Source of the DNA: Nocardia sp. CDC159
GTDB taxonomy: Bacteria > Actinomycetota > Actinomycetes > Mycobacteriales > Mycobacteriaceae
DNA length: 64,000 bases
Assembly: GCF_023740735.1 (NCBI RefSeq)
Contig: NZ_JAMRXH010000001.1
Coordinates: 496,001 to 560,000, forward strand
Direction of reading: 5' to 3'
The notes below the pieces were generated by a model. That model was not told the DNA's origin. It saw only the letters and a list, made by a program, of their open reading frames with translations, and did no database searches. Below are positions 24,813 to 32,761 of this stretch, piece by piece. Within the stretch, counting starts at the first letter, position 1; every line of letters begins with the position of its first letter. Both the position numbers and the translations under genes were made by a program.

Positions 24813-26015
24813 ATGAAGGTTGCCATGATCTCCGAACACGCCAGCCCGCTGGCCGCCCTCGGCGGTGTCGACGCGGGCGGCCAGAATGTGCACGTGGCAG
24901 CGCTTTCCGCGGCGCTGGCCCGGCGCGGCCACGAGATCACGGTCTACACCCGCCGCGACGACGCCGACGCGCCGCATCAGGTCGTCACCCCCGACGGGTA
25001 CCGGGTCGTGCACGTACCCGCCGGACCGCCGCGGCCGCTGCCCAAGGACAAACTGTTGCCGCACATGGGCGAATTCGGCGCCTTCCTGCGGGAACGCTGG
25101 TCGGTCGTGCGGCCCGACGTCGCCCACGCCCACTTCTGGATGTCGGGCCTGGCCGCCGAATTGGCCGCACGCGATCTGGAAGTGCCTGTGACACAGACCT
25201 TTCACGCGCTGGGCACGGTCAAGCGACGGCACCAGGGCGCGGCCGACACCAGCCCGCCCGCGCGCATCCGCTTCGAGCGCCTGATCGCCACCCGCGCCTC
25301 GCGCGTCGTGGCGACCTGTACCGACGAGGTGTTCGAGCTGACCCGCATGGGCGTACCGCGACATCGGATCTCGGTGGTGCCCTGCGGTGTCGACACCGAG
25401 GCGTTCGCCCCGGACGGACCCGCCGCGCCGCCCGGCCGCTATCCGCATCGGCTGCTGTCGGTCGGTCGCATGGTGCCGCGCAAGGGATTCGAGATCGCGG
25501 TGCGCGCACTGGCCGAACTGCCCGACACCGAGCTGGTGATCGCCGGTGGCACCGCGGCCGAGCGCGAGGAGGCCGACCGGCTGCGCGGCATCGCCGCCGA
25601 AGCTCGTGTGTCCCAACGGGTTCGACTGCTCGGACAGGTGCCGCGCAGCGCCATGCCCGAACTGTTCCGATCGGCCGATGCGGTGCTGTGCACACCCTGG
25701 TACGAGCCGTTCGGCATGGTGCCGCTGGAGGCCATGGCCTGCCGCAGACCCGTGGTGGCGACGGCGGTCGGCGGCATGATCGACACGGTTGTCGACGGGG
25801 TGACCGGCAGGCTCGTGTCCTCGCTGGATCCGCACGCCATCGCCGAGGCCGTGCGGCCGCTGCTGGCCGATGCGACGCTGCGCGAGACCTGGGGCACCGC
25901 CGGATTCGCGCGGGCACGCACCCGCTACACCTGGGACCGCGTCGCCACCCAGACCCTGGCCGTGTACCGGCGGGCCGCGCCGCTACTGGCCGGGCAGATC
26001 GCCTCGGCGCGCTGA
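24813..26015 (+). CDS. Family 4 glycosyltransferase
   Basis: A 400-residue GT-B enzyme. It begins MKVAMISEHASPLAALGGVDAGGQ, has AHAHFWMSGLAA and HRISVVPCGVDTEAF, and in the C-terminal domain LLSVGRMVPRKGFE and TPWYEPFGMVPLEAMACRRPVVATAVGG (the E-x7-E nucleotide-sugar site). It resembles MshA/sucrose-synthase-like GT4 enzymes. ATG 24813 is chosen because it lies nine bases after a SigF-type -10; no ribosome site fits either possible start. It heads the heptose operon, ten bases before gmhB. Confidence 0.85.
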   Translation: MKVAMISEHASPLAALGGVDAGGQNVHVAALSAALARRGHEITVYTRRDDADAPHQVVTPDGYRVVHVPAGPPRPLPKDKLLPHMGEFGAFLRERWSVVRPDVAHAHFWMSGLAAELAARDLEVPVTQTFHALGTVKRRHQGAADTSPPARIRFERLIATRASRVVATCTDEVFELTRMGVPRHRISVVPCGVDTEAFAPDGPAAPPGRYPHRLLSVGRMVPRKGFEIAVRALAELPDTELVIAGGTAAEREEADRLRGIAAEARVSQRVRLLGQVPRSAMPELFRSADAVLCTPWYEPFGMVPLEAMACRRPVVATAVGGMIDTVVDGVTGRLVSSLDPHAIAEAVRPLLADATLRETWGTAGFARARTRYTWDRVATQTLAVYRRAAPLLAGQIASAR

Positions 26016-26025
26016 GGAGCCCGGC

Positions 26026-26586
26026 ATGCCCGCGGCACTGTTGTTCGATCGCGACGACACCCTGATCGTGGACGTACCCTATCTGGCCGATCCCGCTCTG
26101 GTGCAACCGGTTCCGGGTGCGGCGCGGCTACTGGCCGGAGTGCGTGCGGCCGGGGTGCCGATCGGCGTGGTGAGCAATCAGTCGGGGGTGGCACGCGGCA
26201 TCGTCTCACCCGAGCGGCTGGCGGCGGTCAACGCCCGGGTGGAGGAGCTGCTCGGCCCTTTCGACACCTGGCAGATCTGCCCGCACGGCCCCGCCGACGG
26301 CTGCGCCTGTCGCAAGCCCCGGCCCGGGCTGATCACCGCCGCCGCACGCGGGCTCGGGGTGCGTCCAGAGCGCTGCGTCATGATCGGTGACATCGGCGCG
26401 GACGTGCGCGCGGCACAGGCCGCCGGGGCGCGCGCCGTACTGGTCCCGACGCCCAAAACTCGTCCCGAGGAGGTCGCCCACGCCCGCGCCACCGCCCGGG
26501 TGGCGCCCGACCTGGCCACCGCGGTGGCCCTCGCACTGGCCGACATCGATCCCGAAGAGGTTGGGAGAAAGGGGGATTCACGGTGA
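26026..26586 (+). CDS. gmhB: D-glycero-D-manno-heptose-1,7-bisphosphate 7-phosphatase
   Basis: A 186-residue HAD-IIIA phosphatase. LLFDRDDTLIVD carries the nucleophile and acid aspartates, VVSNQSGVARG is motif II, CACRKPRPGL holds the zinc-binding cysteines and the motif III lysine, and MIGDIGADVRAA is motif IV. GmhB removes the C7 phosphate from heptose 1,7-bisphosphate between the two HldE steps. The family motif DRDGT reads DRDDT here, a small change. ATG 26026 follows GAGGAG. Its stop overlaps gmhA by 4 bases. Confidence 0.88.
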   Translation: MPAALLFDRDDTLIVDVPYLADPALVQPVPGAARLLAGVRAAGVPIGVVSNQSGVARGIVSPERLAAVNARVEELLGPFDTWQICPHGPADGCACRKPRPGLITAAARGLGVRPERCVMIGDIGADVRAAQAAGARAVLVPTPKTRPEEVAHARATARVAPDLATAVALALADIDPEEVGRKGDSR

Positions 26587-27164
26587 GTACGCGGCACTGC
26601 GACATCCTCGACGACAGATTCACCGCGCTCGAGCGGGCATTGCGCCACAATCGACCGGCCATCGCGCGGCTGTGGCGCTGGGGCGACCAGCTGGCCGAGG
26701 TCTACCACCGCGGCGGGCGCGTCCTCGCCTGCGGCAACGGCGGCAGCGCCGCGGAGGCGCAGCACCTCACCGCCGAGTTGACCGGCCGGTTCGAGGGCGA
26801 GCGCGATCCGTTGCCCGCCTTCCCGCTGCACGCCGACACCTCCACGCTCACCGCCGTCGTCAACGACTACGGCATCGAGGACATGTTCGCCCGGCAGGTG
26901 CGCGCCCACGCCCGCCCCGGCGACGTCCTGATCGTGTTGTCCACCAGCGGATCCAGTCCCAATGTGGTCGCCGCCGCCAAGGCCGCCCACGAGACGGGCG
27001 CGCTCACCTGGGCTCTCACCGGCCCCGCCCCCAATCCGCTGGCGGCGCTGTGCCACGACGCCATCGCCGTGGACGCCGACCGGGTCGCCACCGTCCAGGA
27101 AGTCCACCTCCTGCTGATCCATTCCCTCTGCGCCGCACTGGAATCCGCCCTGGGGCTGCGATGA
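26583..27164 (+). CDS. gmhA: Sedoheptulose-7-phosphate isomerase
   Basis: A 193-residue SIS-domain enzyme, the family's usual length. GGRVLACGNGGSAAEAQHLTAELTGRFE and DVLIVLSTSGSSPNVV are the GmhA phosphate-binding loops, and VQEVHLLLIHSLC contains the conserved Q/H pair near the C-terminus. It makes D-glycero-D-manno-heptose 7-phosphate from sedoheptulose 7-phosphate, the first step to ADP-heptose. GTG 26583 overlaps gmhB and its stop overlaps the kinase gene (ATGA). Confidence 0.9.
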   Translation: MSTRHCDILDDRFTALERALRHNRPAIARLWRWGDQLAEVYHRGGRVLACGNGGSAAEAQHLTAELTGRFEGERDPLPAFPLHADTSTLTAVVNDYGIEDMFARQVRAHARPGDVLIVLSTSGSSPNVVAAAKAAHETGALTWALTGPAPNPLAALCHDAIAVDADRVATVQEVHLLLIHSLCAALESALGLR

Positions 27165-28129
27165 CGGCCGCACTGGTCGTCCTGGGTGACGTCCTGCTCG
27201 ACATCGATGTTCGTGGCCGCGCCGACCGGCGCAGCCCCGACGCCCCGGTCCCCGTGGTGGAGGTGCACTCCCAGGACTACCGCCCCGGCGGCGCGGGTCT
27301 GGCCGCCCTGCTGGCCGCCCGCGATGTCGACGACGTCGTCCTCGTCGGCGGCCTCGGCACCGATTCCGCCGCGCGGCGGCTGCGCGAGCTGCTGGCCGGT
27401 CAGGTCCGGCTGGCGGAACTCCCGCTGCACGGAAATACGGTGTGCAAGCAGCGAATTCGAGCCACCGGCCGGTACGTGGGCGGCGATCCGAGTAGCCCGG
27501 TCGCCATCACCCGGCTGGACTTCGGCGACGGTCGTCTGAGTGACGAGCCCCTCCCCGGCCTCGTACGCTCGGTGCTGCGCGGCGCGGGGGCCGTGCTGGT
27601 CGCCGATTACGGGCGCGGCGCCAGCGCGCATCCCGAGGTGCGCGCGCTGCTCACCGAACTCGCCGGGCGGATTCCGGTCGTGTGGGACCCGCATCCGCGC
27701 GGCGCGCCGCCCGTTCCGGGGACGGCGCTGGTGACCCCGAATCAATCCGAGGCGCGCGAATTCACCAGTGACGGCGTGCCTTTCGAATATGCCGCACGCG
27801 AGCTCTGCGATCGCTGGGACACCCGGGCCATCGCCATCACCCTCGGCGCCCAGGGCGCGCTGTTCCATCGGCGCGGCGCACCCGAATGCCTGCCGATTCC
27901 GATTCCCGAATGGCTGCGCCCCGCGTCCGGCGTCGATACCTGCGGCGCGGGCGACCGGTTCAGCGCCGCCGCCACCGCCGCACTGCACGCCGGGCACGGG
28001 CTGGCCTGTGCCGTGCGCAATGCGGTCGACACCGCCGCCGAATTCGTCTGCGCCGGAGCGGCTTCCAGCGTACGCCCGGGGGCGGCTCCTGAATTCGACC
28101 GATACATGAGAAAGGCAGATCTGTCATGA
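27161..28129 (+). CDS. PfkB-family kinase, HldA-like (second heptose kinase)
   Basis: A 322-residue sugar kinase. VVLGDVLLDIDVRGRADRRSPDAPVPVVEV and RPGGAGLAALLAA resemble the kinase half of HldE; GVDTCGAGDRFSAAATAAL near residue 260 has the catalytic aspartate. It should phosphorylate a heptose phosphate or related sugar. Since hldE already has a kinase domain, this copy is either redundant or serves another sugar. It overlaps gmhA and the SDR gene by 4 bases each. Confidence 0.83.
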   Translation: MTAALVVLGDVLLDIDVRGRADRRSPDAPVPVVEVHSQDYRPGGAGLAALLAARDVDDVVLVGGLGTDSAARRLRELLAGQVRLAELPLHGNTVCKQRIRATGRYVGGDPSSPVAITRLDFGDGRLSDEPLPGLVRSVLRGAGAVLVADYGRGASAHPEVRALLTELAGRIPVVWDPHPRGAPPVPGTALVTPNQSEAREFTSDGVPFEYAARELCDRWDTRAIAITLGAQGALFHRRGAPECLPIPIPEWLRPASGVDTCGAGDRFSAAATAALHAGHGLACAVRNAVDTAAEFVCAGAASSVRPGAAPEFDRYMRKADLS

Positions 28130-28821
28130 CCGACGGCACCACCGTGGGCAATATCGTGATCACCGGCGGCGCGTCCGGCCTGGGCGCGGCCGTCGCCCGG
28201 GCGGTCGAGAAGGCCGGCGGCACACCACTGGTCATCGACCGGCAGGATCCGGGTGAATTCCCTTGGGAGCAGGCCGATATCGCCGATCCCGACGAGGCCA
28301 CGCGGGCCGTGCACGCGCTCACCGAGCGGGTGGGCGGCGAACTGCACGGCGTCTTCACCGCCGCCGGCACCGATCGCTGCGGCCGCTTCGAGGACGTCCC
28401 GGCCGCGGAGTGGGAACGGGTCGTGCGGGTCAATCTGTTCGGCACCGCCGCCGTCGTGCGCGCCGCGCTTCCGGCGCTGCGCCGCACCCGCGGCCGCGTG
28501 GTGACCGTCGCCTCCACGCTCGGGCTGCGGGCACTGCCCGACGCGACCGCCTACTGCGCCTCGAAATTCGGCGTGGTCGGATTCACCCGGGCGCTGGCCG
28601 CCGAGACCGCGGGCGAGATCGGGGTGACCCTGCTCGTCCCCGGCGGCATGCACACCGCCTTCTTCGACGACCGCCCCGCGCAATACCGGCCCGCGCCCGA
28701 CGCGCGGCTGAACCGGCCCGAGGACGTCGCGGCCACGGTCGTATTCGCCCTCACCCAACCCGCGGGCTGCGAGATTCGGGAGCTGGTGGTGTGCCCGTCC
28801 ACCGAGACCTCGTGGCCGTGA
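28126..28821 (+). CDS. Classical short-chain dehydrogenase/reductase
   Basis: A 231-residue SDR: VITGGASGLGAAVARAV (cofactor loop), FTAAGTDRCG (NAG-like motif), VASTLGLRALPDATAYCASKFGVVGFTRALAAE (catalytic Ser, Tyr and Lys) and LLVPGGMHTAFFDD. It is not an HldD-type ADP-heptose epimerase, which is a longer, extended SDR. Its place between the kinase and a GT9 gene, with 4-base overlaps on both sides, suggests it modifies a sugar or acceptor of the heptose pathway. Confidence 0.85.
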   Translation: MTDGTTVGNIVITGGASGLGAAVARAVEKAGGTPLVIDRQDPGEFPWEQADIADPDEATRAVHALTERVGGELHGVFTAAGTDRCGRFEDVPAAEWERVVRVNLFGTAAVVRAALPALRRTRGRVVTVASTLGLRALPDATAYCASKFGVVGFTRALAAETAGEIGVTLLVPGGMHTAFFDDRPAQYRPAPDARLNRPEDVAATVVFALTQPAGCEIRELVVCPSTETSWP

Positions 28822-29759
28822 CCCTGGCGCTGCGCGCGCTGGGACTGGGCGATCTGCTCACCGCGGTCCCGGCCCTGCGTGCGCTGCGGGCCGCCCGTCC
28901 CGGGCACCGGCTGGTGCTGGCCGCGCCGGAATGGCTGCGCCCGATCGTCGAATTGTCCGGGGCGGCGGACGAACTGCACCCCACCCCCGGCCTGGGCGCC
29001 CTGCGCTGGGACCGGCCCCCGCCCGACCTGGCGGTGAATCTGCACGGCCGCGGTCCCGAGAGCATTGCCGACCTGCTCGCCCCGCGTCCGCGGCACCTGC
29101 TCACCCATCGCCATCCCGCCCATCCCGAACTGCCCGGACCGGACTGGCCCACCGGCGCGCACGAGGTGGCCCGCTGGTGCCGGCTGCTGGAGTGGGTCGG
29201 AATACCCACCACCGCAAGCGATCTCGATATCCCTCACCCCGCGGAGACCCAATACGGCGACCACGTGATAGTGCATCCCGGCGCGAGCACGGGCGCCTGC
29301 CGCTGGCCCGCCGAACGCTTTGCCACCGTCGCGGCCCGGCTGCGCCGCGACGGCCACCGCGTGCTGATCACCGGCAGCGCAACCGAACTCGACCTGGCCC
29401 GGCACGTCGCCGAGTACGCCGGATTGCCGCCGTGGTCGATCACCGCGGGCCGATACTCGCTGCGCGAGCTGGCCGCCGCGGTCGCCGGGGCGGCCCTGGT
29501 GGTGTGCGGCGACACCGGAGTCGGCCATCTGGCAACGGCTTTGGGCACGCCGTCGGTCCTCGTATTCGGTCCCACTCCCCCGTCCCGATGGGGTCCGCCG
29601 CCGGATCGCCCCCGCCATCGCGCGCTGTGGGCCGGGCGGATCGGCGACCCCCTGGCCGACACCGTGGATCCGGGCCTGCTGCTGATCACGCCGGATCGGG
29701 TGCTCGCCGCCATCGAGGCGATCGATGCGCTGGCAGCGAAAGAGCGGCTGCCCGGCTGA
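28818..29759 (+). CDS. GT9 glycosyltransferase, heptosyltransferase-like
   Basis: A 313-residue GT-B enzyme that begins LALRALGLGDLLTAVPALRALRAARPGH, the GT9 N-terminal signature. The C-terminal domain has VIVHPGASTGACRWPAERFATVAARL, HRVLITGSATELDLA and LVVCGDTGVGHLATALGTPSVLVFGPTPPSRWGPP. GTG 28818 is chosen because it makes GTGA with the SDR stop and starts right at the signature. It is the last gene of the operon; its stop codon lies in the loop of a strong hairpin. Confidence 0.87.
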   Translation: MTLALRALGLGDLLTAVPALRALRAARPGHRLVLAAPEWLRPIVELSGAADELHPTPGLGALRWDRPPPDLAVNLHGRGPESIADLLAPRPRHLLTHRHPAHPELPGPDWPTGAHEVARWCRLLEWVGIPTTASDLDIPHPAETQYGDHVIVHPGASTGACRWPAERFATVAARLRRDGHRVLITGSATELDLARHVAEYAGLPPWSITAGRYSLRELAAAVAGAALVVCGDTGVGHLATALGTPSVLVFGPTPPSRWGPPPDRPRHRALWAGRIGDPLADTVDPGLLLITPDRVLAAIEAIDALAAKERLPG

Positions 29760-29778
29760 AGGTGCCGGGCAGCCGCTC
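29742..29778. terminator. Terminator of the heptose operon
   Basis: GAGCGGCTGCCCGGC (29742-29756) and GCCGGGCAGCCGCTC (29764-29778) form a perfect 15-bp stem with a 7-base loop that holds the stop codon. CsbD ends on the other strand 17 bases away, so it can serve both. Confidence 0.8.
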
Positions 29779-29794
29779 CTTTCGAGTTGTCGGA

Positions 29795-30046
29795 TCAGCT
29801 GTTGCCGCGCTCGTAAGCCTGCTGACGCTTCTCCTGGGCCGCGGCCTCGGCGCGTTCCTTCTCGGCCTGGGCTTCCCTCTTGGCGGCCTCCTGCTGCGAG
29901 TCGGCCTTGTCCTGCTGGGCTCGGCCTTCGTCTTTCAGGTTCTCGTTGCCGAAGACGGTCCCGGCGGCCTCCTTGGCCTTACCCTTCACATCCTCGACCG
30001 CGCCTTCGAAACCCTCGCGGACGCCGCCCTTGTCGTGCTCGGACAA
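29795..30046 (-). CDS. CsbD-like stress protein
   Basis: An 83-residue very hydrophilic protein. GFEGAVEDVKGKAKEAAGTVFGNENLKDEGRAQQDK is the CsbD pattern, followed by an alanine/glutamate/lysine-rich helix. CsbD is a general-stress protein of unknown mechanism. A TTG start (30046) is preferred because GGAGG lies eight bases before it; GTG 30055 sits on top of that ribosome site. A SigF-type promoter precedes it. Confidence 0.82.
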   Translation of the reverse strand: MSEHDKGGVREGFEGAVEDVKGKAKEAAGTVFGNENLKDEGRAQQDKADSQQEAAKREAQAEKERAEAAAQEKRQQAYERGNS

Positions 30047-30088
30047 GACATTCACCTCCAGAATGTCGGTATCACGGACGTTCTGGAG

Positions 30089-30113
30089 CTACCCGCGCGT
30101 AGGTCGAGGAAAC
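30089..30113 (-). promoter_or_regulatory. SigF-type promoter of csbD
   Basis: On the minus strand GTTT (30113-30110), 15 bp, GGGTAG (30094-30089), with a leader of about 36 bases to the start. Confidence 0.65.
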
Positions 30114-30149
30114 GCGCTGCCCAGCAACGTGATCCAGGCCACCGTCGAC

Positions 30150-30671
30150 TCACTCCACCGACACCCGCGTCCCGCGCCGCTGCAGCCACGGATGCACCAC
30201 CCACACCAGCACGAACACCATCGCGCAGACGATTCCGGCCGCCACGGCCGCTCCCGTCCCGGCGACCACGTCGAAGATCAGCACCGCCACCCCTGTCAGG
30301 GCCGCGCCGAGCAGCGCCATTCCCACCATGGCGTACACGTGCGCCGTCGCCACCACCCGCGCGAGCTGATGGCGGCGAAACAGGATGCGGTGCGCCGACA
30401 CCGGGCCCACCAGGAACACCGTCGCCCCGATCGAGGCAGCGACCGTGCCCAGATACACCCACCGCATCCACGAGGTGACCACCGCGGCGAAGCGCGCCTG
30501 GAACGGCAGCGTCAGCAGGAACCCGGTCAGCAGTTGCACCCCGGTCTGCACCACCCGGGTCTCCTGGATCAGCGAGGCCCAATTCCGGTCCAGCCGCTGG
30601 GTTTCGGTTTCGTGGCGGGTCTCCCAGTTCCAGATCCGATCACCGGTCGGCGGATCGGCGGTCTCGCTCAC
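30150..30671 (-). CDS. DUF6328 family four-helix membrane protein
   Basis: A 173-residue protein. LIQETRVVQTGVQLLTGFLLTLPFQARFA and the following helices (VYLGTVAASIGATVFLVGPVSAHRILF, AMVGMALLGAALTGVAVLIFDVV, VCAMVFVLVWVVHPWL) match DUF6328. The GTG start overlaps the ChaB stop (GTGA). Function unknown; its promoter is that of the ChaB gene. Confidence 0.8.
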   Translation of the reverse strand: MSETADPPTGDRIWNWETRHETETQRLDRNWASLIQETRVVQTGVQLLTGFLLTLPFQARFAAVVTSWMRWVYLGTVAASIGATVFLVGPVSAHRILFRRHQLARVVATAHVYAMVGMALLGAALTGVAVLIFDVVAGTGAAVAAGIVCAMVFVLVWVVHPWLQRRGTRVSVE

Positions 30672-31108
30672 TTGCCCGGTGTCGGCCGGCGCCGACCGCG
30701 GGAGCGGGCCCGGCGGTTGTATTTCTTGATCGCGTCCACCAACTGAGCCTTGGTCATCTTCCAGCGGCCGGAGATCTCGAGGCGCTTGGCGATGTCGAGC
30801 AGATGCTGTTTGGACGCGTTGGCGTCCACGCCCTCGGCGGTCGCACCCCGGGCGTTCGGGCCGCCGTGCTCGGCGCGTTCATCGGAGGGCCCGCGCTTGC
30901 GCTTGGCCTCCCAGTGGTCGCCGACCTTCTCGTAGCTGTGCTTGAGCGCGGCATAGGCCACCCGGTGCGCGCGCTGCTCGCTGCCGTACTCCGCCAGCGC
31001 CGCATCGTGCGCCTCGGCGAAGATCCGCTGCGCGTGCTTCTCGGACTTGCGCAGGGTGCTGGGCAGCTCCGACTGCTTCGGAGCACCCCGCTTGTCGGTC
31101 TTGGGCAT
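30668..31108 (-). CDS. ChaB-family protein with Rho-N/SAP-like tail
   Basis: A 146-residue basic protein. SELPSTLRKSEKHAQRIFAEAHDAALAEYGSEQRAHRVAYAALKHSYEK is the ChaB domain. Residues about 108-135 (KQHLLDIAKRLEISGRWKMTKAQLVDAIKKY) look like a Rho N-terminal/SAP-type helix-extended-loop-helix, which often binds nucleic acid. The last residues are arginine-rich. ATG 31108 follows AAAGG. It is co-translated with the DUF6328 gene and faces the Rieske oxidoreductase gene across divergent SigF-type promoters. Confidence 0.82.
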   Translation of the reverse strand: MPKTDKRGAPKQSELPSTLRKSEKHAQRIFAEAHDAALAEYGSEQRAHRVAYAALKHSYEKVGDHWEAKRKRGPSDERAEHGGPNARGATAEGVDANASKQHLLDIAKRLEISGRWKMTKAQLVDAIKKYNRRARSRGRRRPTPGK

Positions 31109-31148
31109 CGCAGACACCTTTCGTCTCGGCTGCTCCTGTGCTATGTGC

Positions 31149-31173
31149 GTACCCCGCGACGGCGCGGTCAATC
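31149..31173 (-). promoter_or_regulatory. SigF-type promoter of the ChaB-DUF6328 operon
   Basis: On the minus strand GATT (31173-31170), 15 bp, GGGTAC (31154-31149). Confidence 0.6.
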
Positions 31174-31181
31174 GGCGGCGC

Positions 31182-31206
31182 GTTTCCGTCCGGGCAAGCC
31201 GGGCAA
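31182..31206 (+). promoter_or_regulatory. SigF-type promoter of the Rieske oxidoreductase
   Basis: GTTT (31182-31185), 15 bp, GGGCAA (31201-31206), then nine bases to ATG 31216. Confidence 0.6.
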
Positions 31207-31215
31207 CCCGGGCAC

Positions 31216-32733
31216 ATGACTTCGATCTGGCTGAACACCCACCGTCCCCCGGCCCACCCGCCGCTCACCCCCGGTCGGCGCTTCGATGTCGTGGTCGTCG
31301 GCGGCGGCCTCACCGGCCTGGTCACCGCCCTGTTGCTGGCCGAGCAGGGCGTGGCGGCGGCCGTGGTCGAGGCCCGTCGGCTGGGCTCGGTCACCACCGG
31401 CAATACGACCGGCAAGGTGAGCCTGCTGCAGGGCACCCGGGCCTCCGCGATCGCCCACCGTCACTCCGAGCGGGTGCTGCGCGAATACACCGACGCCAAC
31501 CGCGCGGGCCAGCACTGGTTGGTCGCCTATTGCGCCGAACACGAGATTCCCGTCCAGCGCGAGGCCGCCTACACCTACGCCCAGACCGAATCCGGTCTGA
31601 GCGCGGTGCGCGCCGAACTGGCGGCCACCCGCAAGGCCGGGCTCGAGACCGAATTCGTCACCGATCTGGACGTGCCGTTCCCGCAGTACGGCGCGGTCCG
31701 GCTGGAGAATCAGGTGCAGCTCGACGCCATCGATGTGATCGATGCGCTGGCCGCCGACCTGGACGCGCGCGGGGTCCCGATCTTCGAGGGCACCCGGGTG
31801 CAGAGCATGCACAGCCGCGACGGTGACGACCACGTGCTGCGCACCGAACACGGCGAGGTCGCCGCGCGCACGGTCGTCCTGGCAACGGGCACACCGATTC
31901 TCGACCGGGGCGGCTTCTTCGCCCGGCTCAACCCGCAGCGCTCCTACGCGGCCGCGTTCGCGGTCCAGCGACCCCCGCGCGGGATGTATCTCAGCGCCGA
32001 CTCCCCGGTGCGCTCGCTGCGCTACTGCCCCTCCGAGCACGGCGATCTGCTGCTGGTGGGCGGCAGCGGGCACGGGGTGGGCCGCACGAACGACGCCCAC
32101 GCGCACGCCGACGACGTGGTCGCGTGGACCCAGCGCTGGTTCCCCGACGCCGAACCGGTGTACCGCTGGTCGGCCCAGGACTACCGGCCCAGCGGCGAGC
32201 TGCCCTATGCCGGGCCGATTCTGCCGGGCCACGATCGCATCCTGGTCGCCACCGGCTATGCCAAATGGGGGCTGGCCAACGCGGTCGCCGCGGCGCACAC
32301 CCTGGTCGGGCGCATCGTCGGCAAACCCTCGCCCTGGCAGTCGGTCTTCGACACCTGGAATCCGCGGGAGCTGGCCGCGTTGCCGACCGCGGTGCGTGAC
32401 AACGGCGAAGTGGCACTGCGGTTTTCGAAGGGCTGGCTGTCGGCGCTGGCGGCCCCGATCGCCCGCCGCGTCACCGGCGCGCAGGCCGATACCGCGCCCG
32501 CGGAGGGCTCGGGCCGGTTGGAGCGCCGCGGCCTGCGGCCGTGCGCGGTCAGCACCGTGGACGGGCAGACCCGGCGGCTGTCGGCCGTATGCCCGCATCT
32601 GGGCGGCATCGTCGCGTGGAACGATGCCGAAAGTTCCTGGGACTGCCCGCTGCACGGCTCCCGATTCGCCCCCGACGGCACCGTGCTGGAGGGCCCGGCC
32701 ACGACGGCACTGGCGCCCGCCGCAGGCGATTAA
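31216..32733 (+). CDS. FAD-dependent DAO-type oxidoreductase with C-terminal Rieske domain
   Basis: A 505-residue protein. VVVVGGGLTGLVTALLLAEQGV (residues about 25-46) binds FAD; GNTTGKVSLLQG, ATGTPILDRGGFF and LPYAGPILPGHDRILVATGYAKWGLANAVAAAHTLVGRI are typical of the DAO fold. The tail (about 420-505) is a Rieske domain with CPHLGG (459) and CPLHGSRF (477) giving the two Cys and two His cluster ligands. Substrate unknown. The weak ribosome site and the nine-base gap to the -10 point to a leaderless mRNA. Confidence 0.87.
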   Translation: MTSIWLNTHRPPAHPPLTPGRRFDVVVVGGGLTGLVTALLLAEQGVAAAVVEARRLGSVTTGNTTGKVSLLQGTRASAIAHRHSERVLREYTDANRAGQHWLVAYCAEHEIPVQREAAYTYAQTESGLSAVRAELAATRKAGLETEFVTDLDVPFPQYGAVRLENQVQLDAIDVIDALAADLDARGVPIFEGTRVQSMHSRDGDDHVLRTEHGEVAARTVVLATGTPILDRGGFFARLNPQRSYAAAFAVQRPPRGMYLSADSPVRSLRYCPSEHGDLLLVGGSGHGVGRTNDAHAHADDVVAWTQRWFPDAEPVYRWSAQDYRPSGELPYAGPILPGHDRILVATGYAKWGLANAVAAAHTLVGRIVGKPSPWQSVFDTWNPRELAALPTAVRDNGEVALRFSKGWLSALAAPIARRVTGAQADTAPAEGSGRLERRGLRPCAVSTVDGQTRRLSAVCPHLGGIVAWNDAESSWDCPLHGSRFAPDGTVLEGPATTALAPAAGD

Positions 32734-32752
32734 CCGCCGCGCACCGGGGTAG
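32728..32752 (+). promoter_or_regulatory. SigF-type promoter of the nucleotidyltransferase-BON gene
   Basis: GATT (32728-32731), 15 bp, GGGTAG (32747-32752), then nine bases to ATG 32762. The -35 overlaps the stop codon of the oxidoreductase gene. Confidence 0.62.
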
Positions 32753-32761
32753 ATCCAAGCC

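Noticed and set aside
24802..24816. Four-codon leader ORF (ATG CCG TGC ACA TGA) coupled to the GT4 start
   Set aside because: AGGAG upstream made it attractive, but the SigF-type promoter places the start of transcription downstream of it.
28126..28821. HldD-type ADP-heptose epimerase
   Set aside because: The protein is a short classical SDR with YCASK; HldD enzymes are longer extended SDRs.
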